Origin: Calliopsis andreniformis
Lineage: Eukaryota; Arthropoda; Insecta; Hymenoptera; Andrenidae
Reading direction: 5' to 3'
NCBI RefSeq assembly: GCF_051401765.1
Contig: NW_027480601.1
Coordinates: 372,001-436,000, forward strand
Length of the DNA: 64,000 bases
The notes under the pieces were generated by a model. The model saw only the letters and a list, made by a program, of their open reading frames with translations, was not told where the DNA came from and searched no databases. Each line of letters opens with the position of its first letter. Position 1 is the stretch's first letter. Both the position numbers and the translations under genes were made by a program. Of the stretch, positions 63,203 to 64,000 are shown piece after piece.

Positions 63203-64000
63203 TCAATCCTCAGTCCTCAATCCTCAATCCTCAATCCTCAATCCTCAATCCTCAATCCTCAATCCTCAGTCCTCAAACCACAGTCCTCAATCATCAATCC
63301 TCAGTTCATAACCCTTAATCCTCAATCTTCAATCCTGAATCTTCAATACTCAACATTCAATCCTCAATCCTCAATCCCCAATATTCAATGCGCAATCCTC
63401 AATTATCAAACCACAATCCTCAACCCGCAGTCCTCAATCCTCAATCCCCAATCCTCAATCCTCAATCCTCAATTCTCAAACCTCAATCCTCAATCCTCAA
63501 TACTCAATCTTCAATCCTCAATCCTCAGTCCTCAGTCTTCAATCCTCAATGCTCAATCCTCAACACTCAATCCTCAGTCCTCAATCCTCAATCCTCAATC
63601 CTCAAACCTCAATCCTCAATCCTCAAACCTCAATCCTCAATCTTCAATCCTCAATACTCAATCTTCAATCCTCAATCCTCAATCCTCGATCCTCAATCCT
63701 GAATCCTCAAACCTCAATCCTCAATCTTCAATCCTCAATACTCAATCTTCAATCTTCAATCCTCAATCCTCAATCCTCAGTCCTCAATCTTCAATCCTCA
63801 ATGCTCAATGCTCAATCCTCAATCCTCAGTCCTCAATCCTCAATCCTCAATCCTCGAACCTCAATCCTGAATCCTCAAACCTCAATCCTCAATCTTCAAT
63901 CCTCAATACTCAATCTTCAATCCTCAATCCTCAATCCTCAATCCTCAATCCTCAATCCTCAATACTCAATCTTCAATCCTCAATCCTCAGTCCTCAATCT

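Larger units (their letters stand above)
1..64000. repeat. Giant 7-bp satellite array (consensus TCAATCC / GGATTGA)
   Basis: The whole window reads as head-to-tail heptamers, all in one orientation. No inverted segment was seen. Common variants are TCAATCT, TCAATAC, TCAGTCC, TCAATTC, TCAAACC, TCAACCC, ACAATCC, TGAATCC, GCAATCC, CCAATCC and TCAATGC. Length changes between copies are mostly whole heptamers. Rare 6-mers (TCGTCC, TCATCC) and an 8-mer (TACAATCC) shift the register by one base and recur at fixed places in the higher-order units. Both edges are mid-array, so the true length exceeds 64 kb. Stretches between the modules listed below are near-consensus spacer; I see no genes, RNA genes or regulatory sites in them. 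The kingdom is undecided: a eukaryotic satellite seems likelier from size and layering, but bacterial heptanucleotide arrays exist. Confidence 0.97.

Noticed and set aside
1..64000. CRISPR array
   Set aside because: There is no alternation of a fixed repeat with unique spacers of constant length. Both modules and spacers are made of the same heptamer, and module spacing varies from under 300 bp to over 2 kb.
1..64000. True telomere
   Set aside because: The unit does not match a telomere repeat known to me, it is highly degenerate, and it is organised in higher-order cycles. Only a distant resemblance to the plant type is noted.
1..64000. Minus-strand genes
   Set aside because: The consensus gives TGA in every - frame once per 21 nt, and no - strand stretch escapes this long enough to suggest a gene.

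Overview
All 64,000 bases are one tandem-repeat array. The unit is a 7-bp heptamer with + strand consensus TCAATCC (G-strand GGATTGA). Both window edges lie inside the array. I found no protein gene, RNA gene, mobile element, CRISPR array or unique sequence in it. The + strand is almost free of G (consensus 3 C, 2 A, 2 T). Even the stretches that look non-repetitive can be divided into diverged heptamers in the same 7-bp register.

Organism: the sequence does not identify it. An array of this size with layered higher-order repeats looks most like a eukaryotic satellite, perhaps heterochromatic or subtelomeric. Heptanucleotide tandem repeats are also known in bacteria, notably heterocystous cyanobacteria, so a very large prokaryotic array is not excluded. 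No gene is present to decide the matter.

Layout: nearly perfect heptamer spacers are punctuated by diverged modules. Module family A (17 heptamers, 119 bp) occurs 53 times from 755 to 56,582. Family B (16 heptamers, 112 bp) occurs nine times, all to the right of 31.7 kb. Family C (17 heptamers) occurs three times. One further short hybrid starts at 42,435. A, B and C align heptamer by heptamer and look like paralogues. A second pair, D (25 copies, 1.4-54.7 kb) and E (16 copies), are 24-heptamer modules that share a 1-nt-short unit, and they also look paralogous.

Higher-order structure: modules plus spacers form larger units that are themselves duplicated. The clearest are a 4,739-bp tandem duplication (about 5.45-14.73 kb, built from sub-units of 1,156, 1,163 and 2,420 bp), a 2,477-bp duplication (16.36-20.43 kb), a 1,180-bp unit in three copies, a 1,494-bp duplication (43.2-46.2 kb), and 1,001/2,244-bp units at 58.1-62.3 kb. 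Distant paralogous blocks connect the two halves. The left part (to about 31 kb) is mainly A+D/E cycles. The middle (31-56 kb) is a mosaic of A, B, C, D and E. The right end (56-64 kb) is mainly B+E. The pattern fits repeated unequal exchange and slippage in 7-bp steps.

Coding potential: because 7 is not a multiple of 3, all three + frames read the same heptapeptide cycle (L-N-P-Q-S-S-I), without stops in the consensus, while every - frame stops once per 21 nt. The long + strand open frames (up to 584 codons) follow from this arithmetic and are not annotated as genes.
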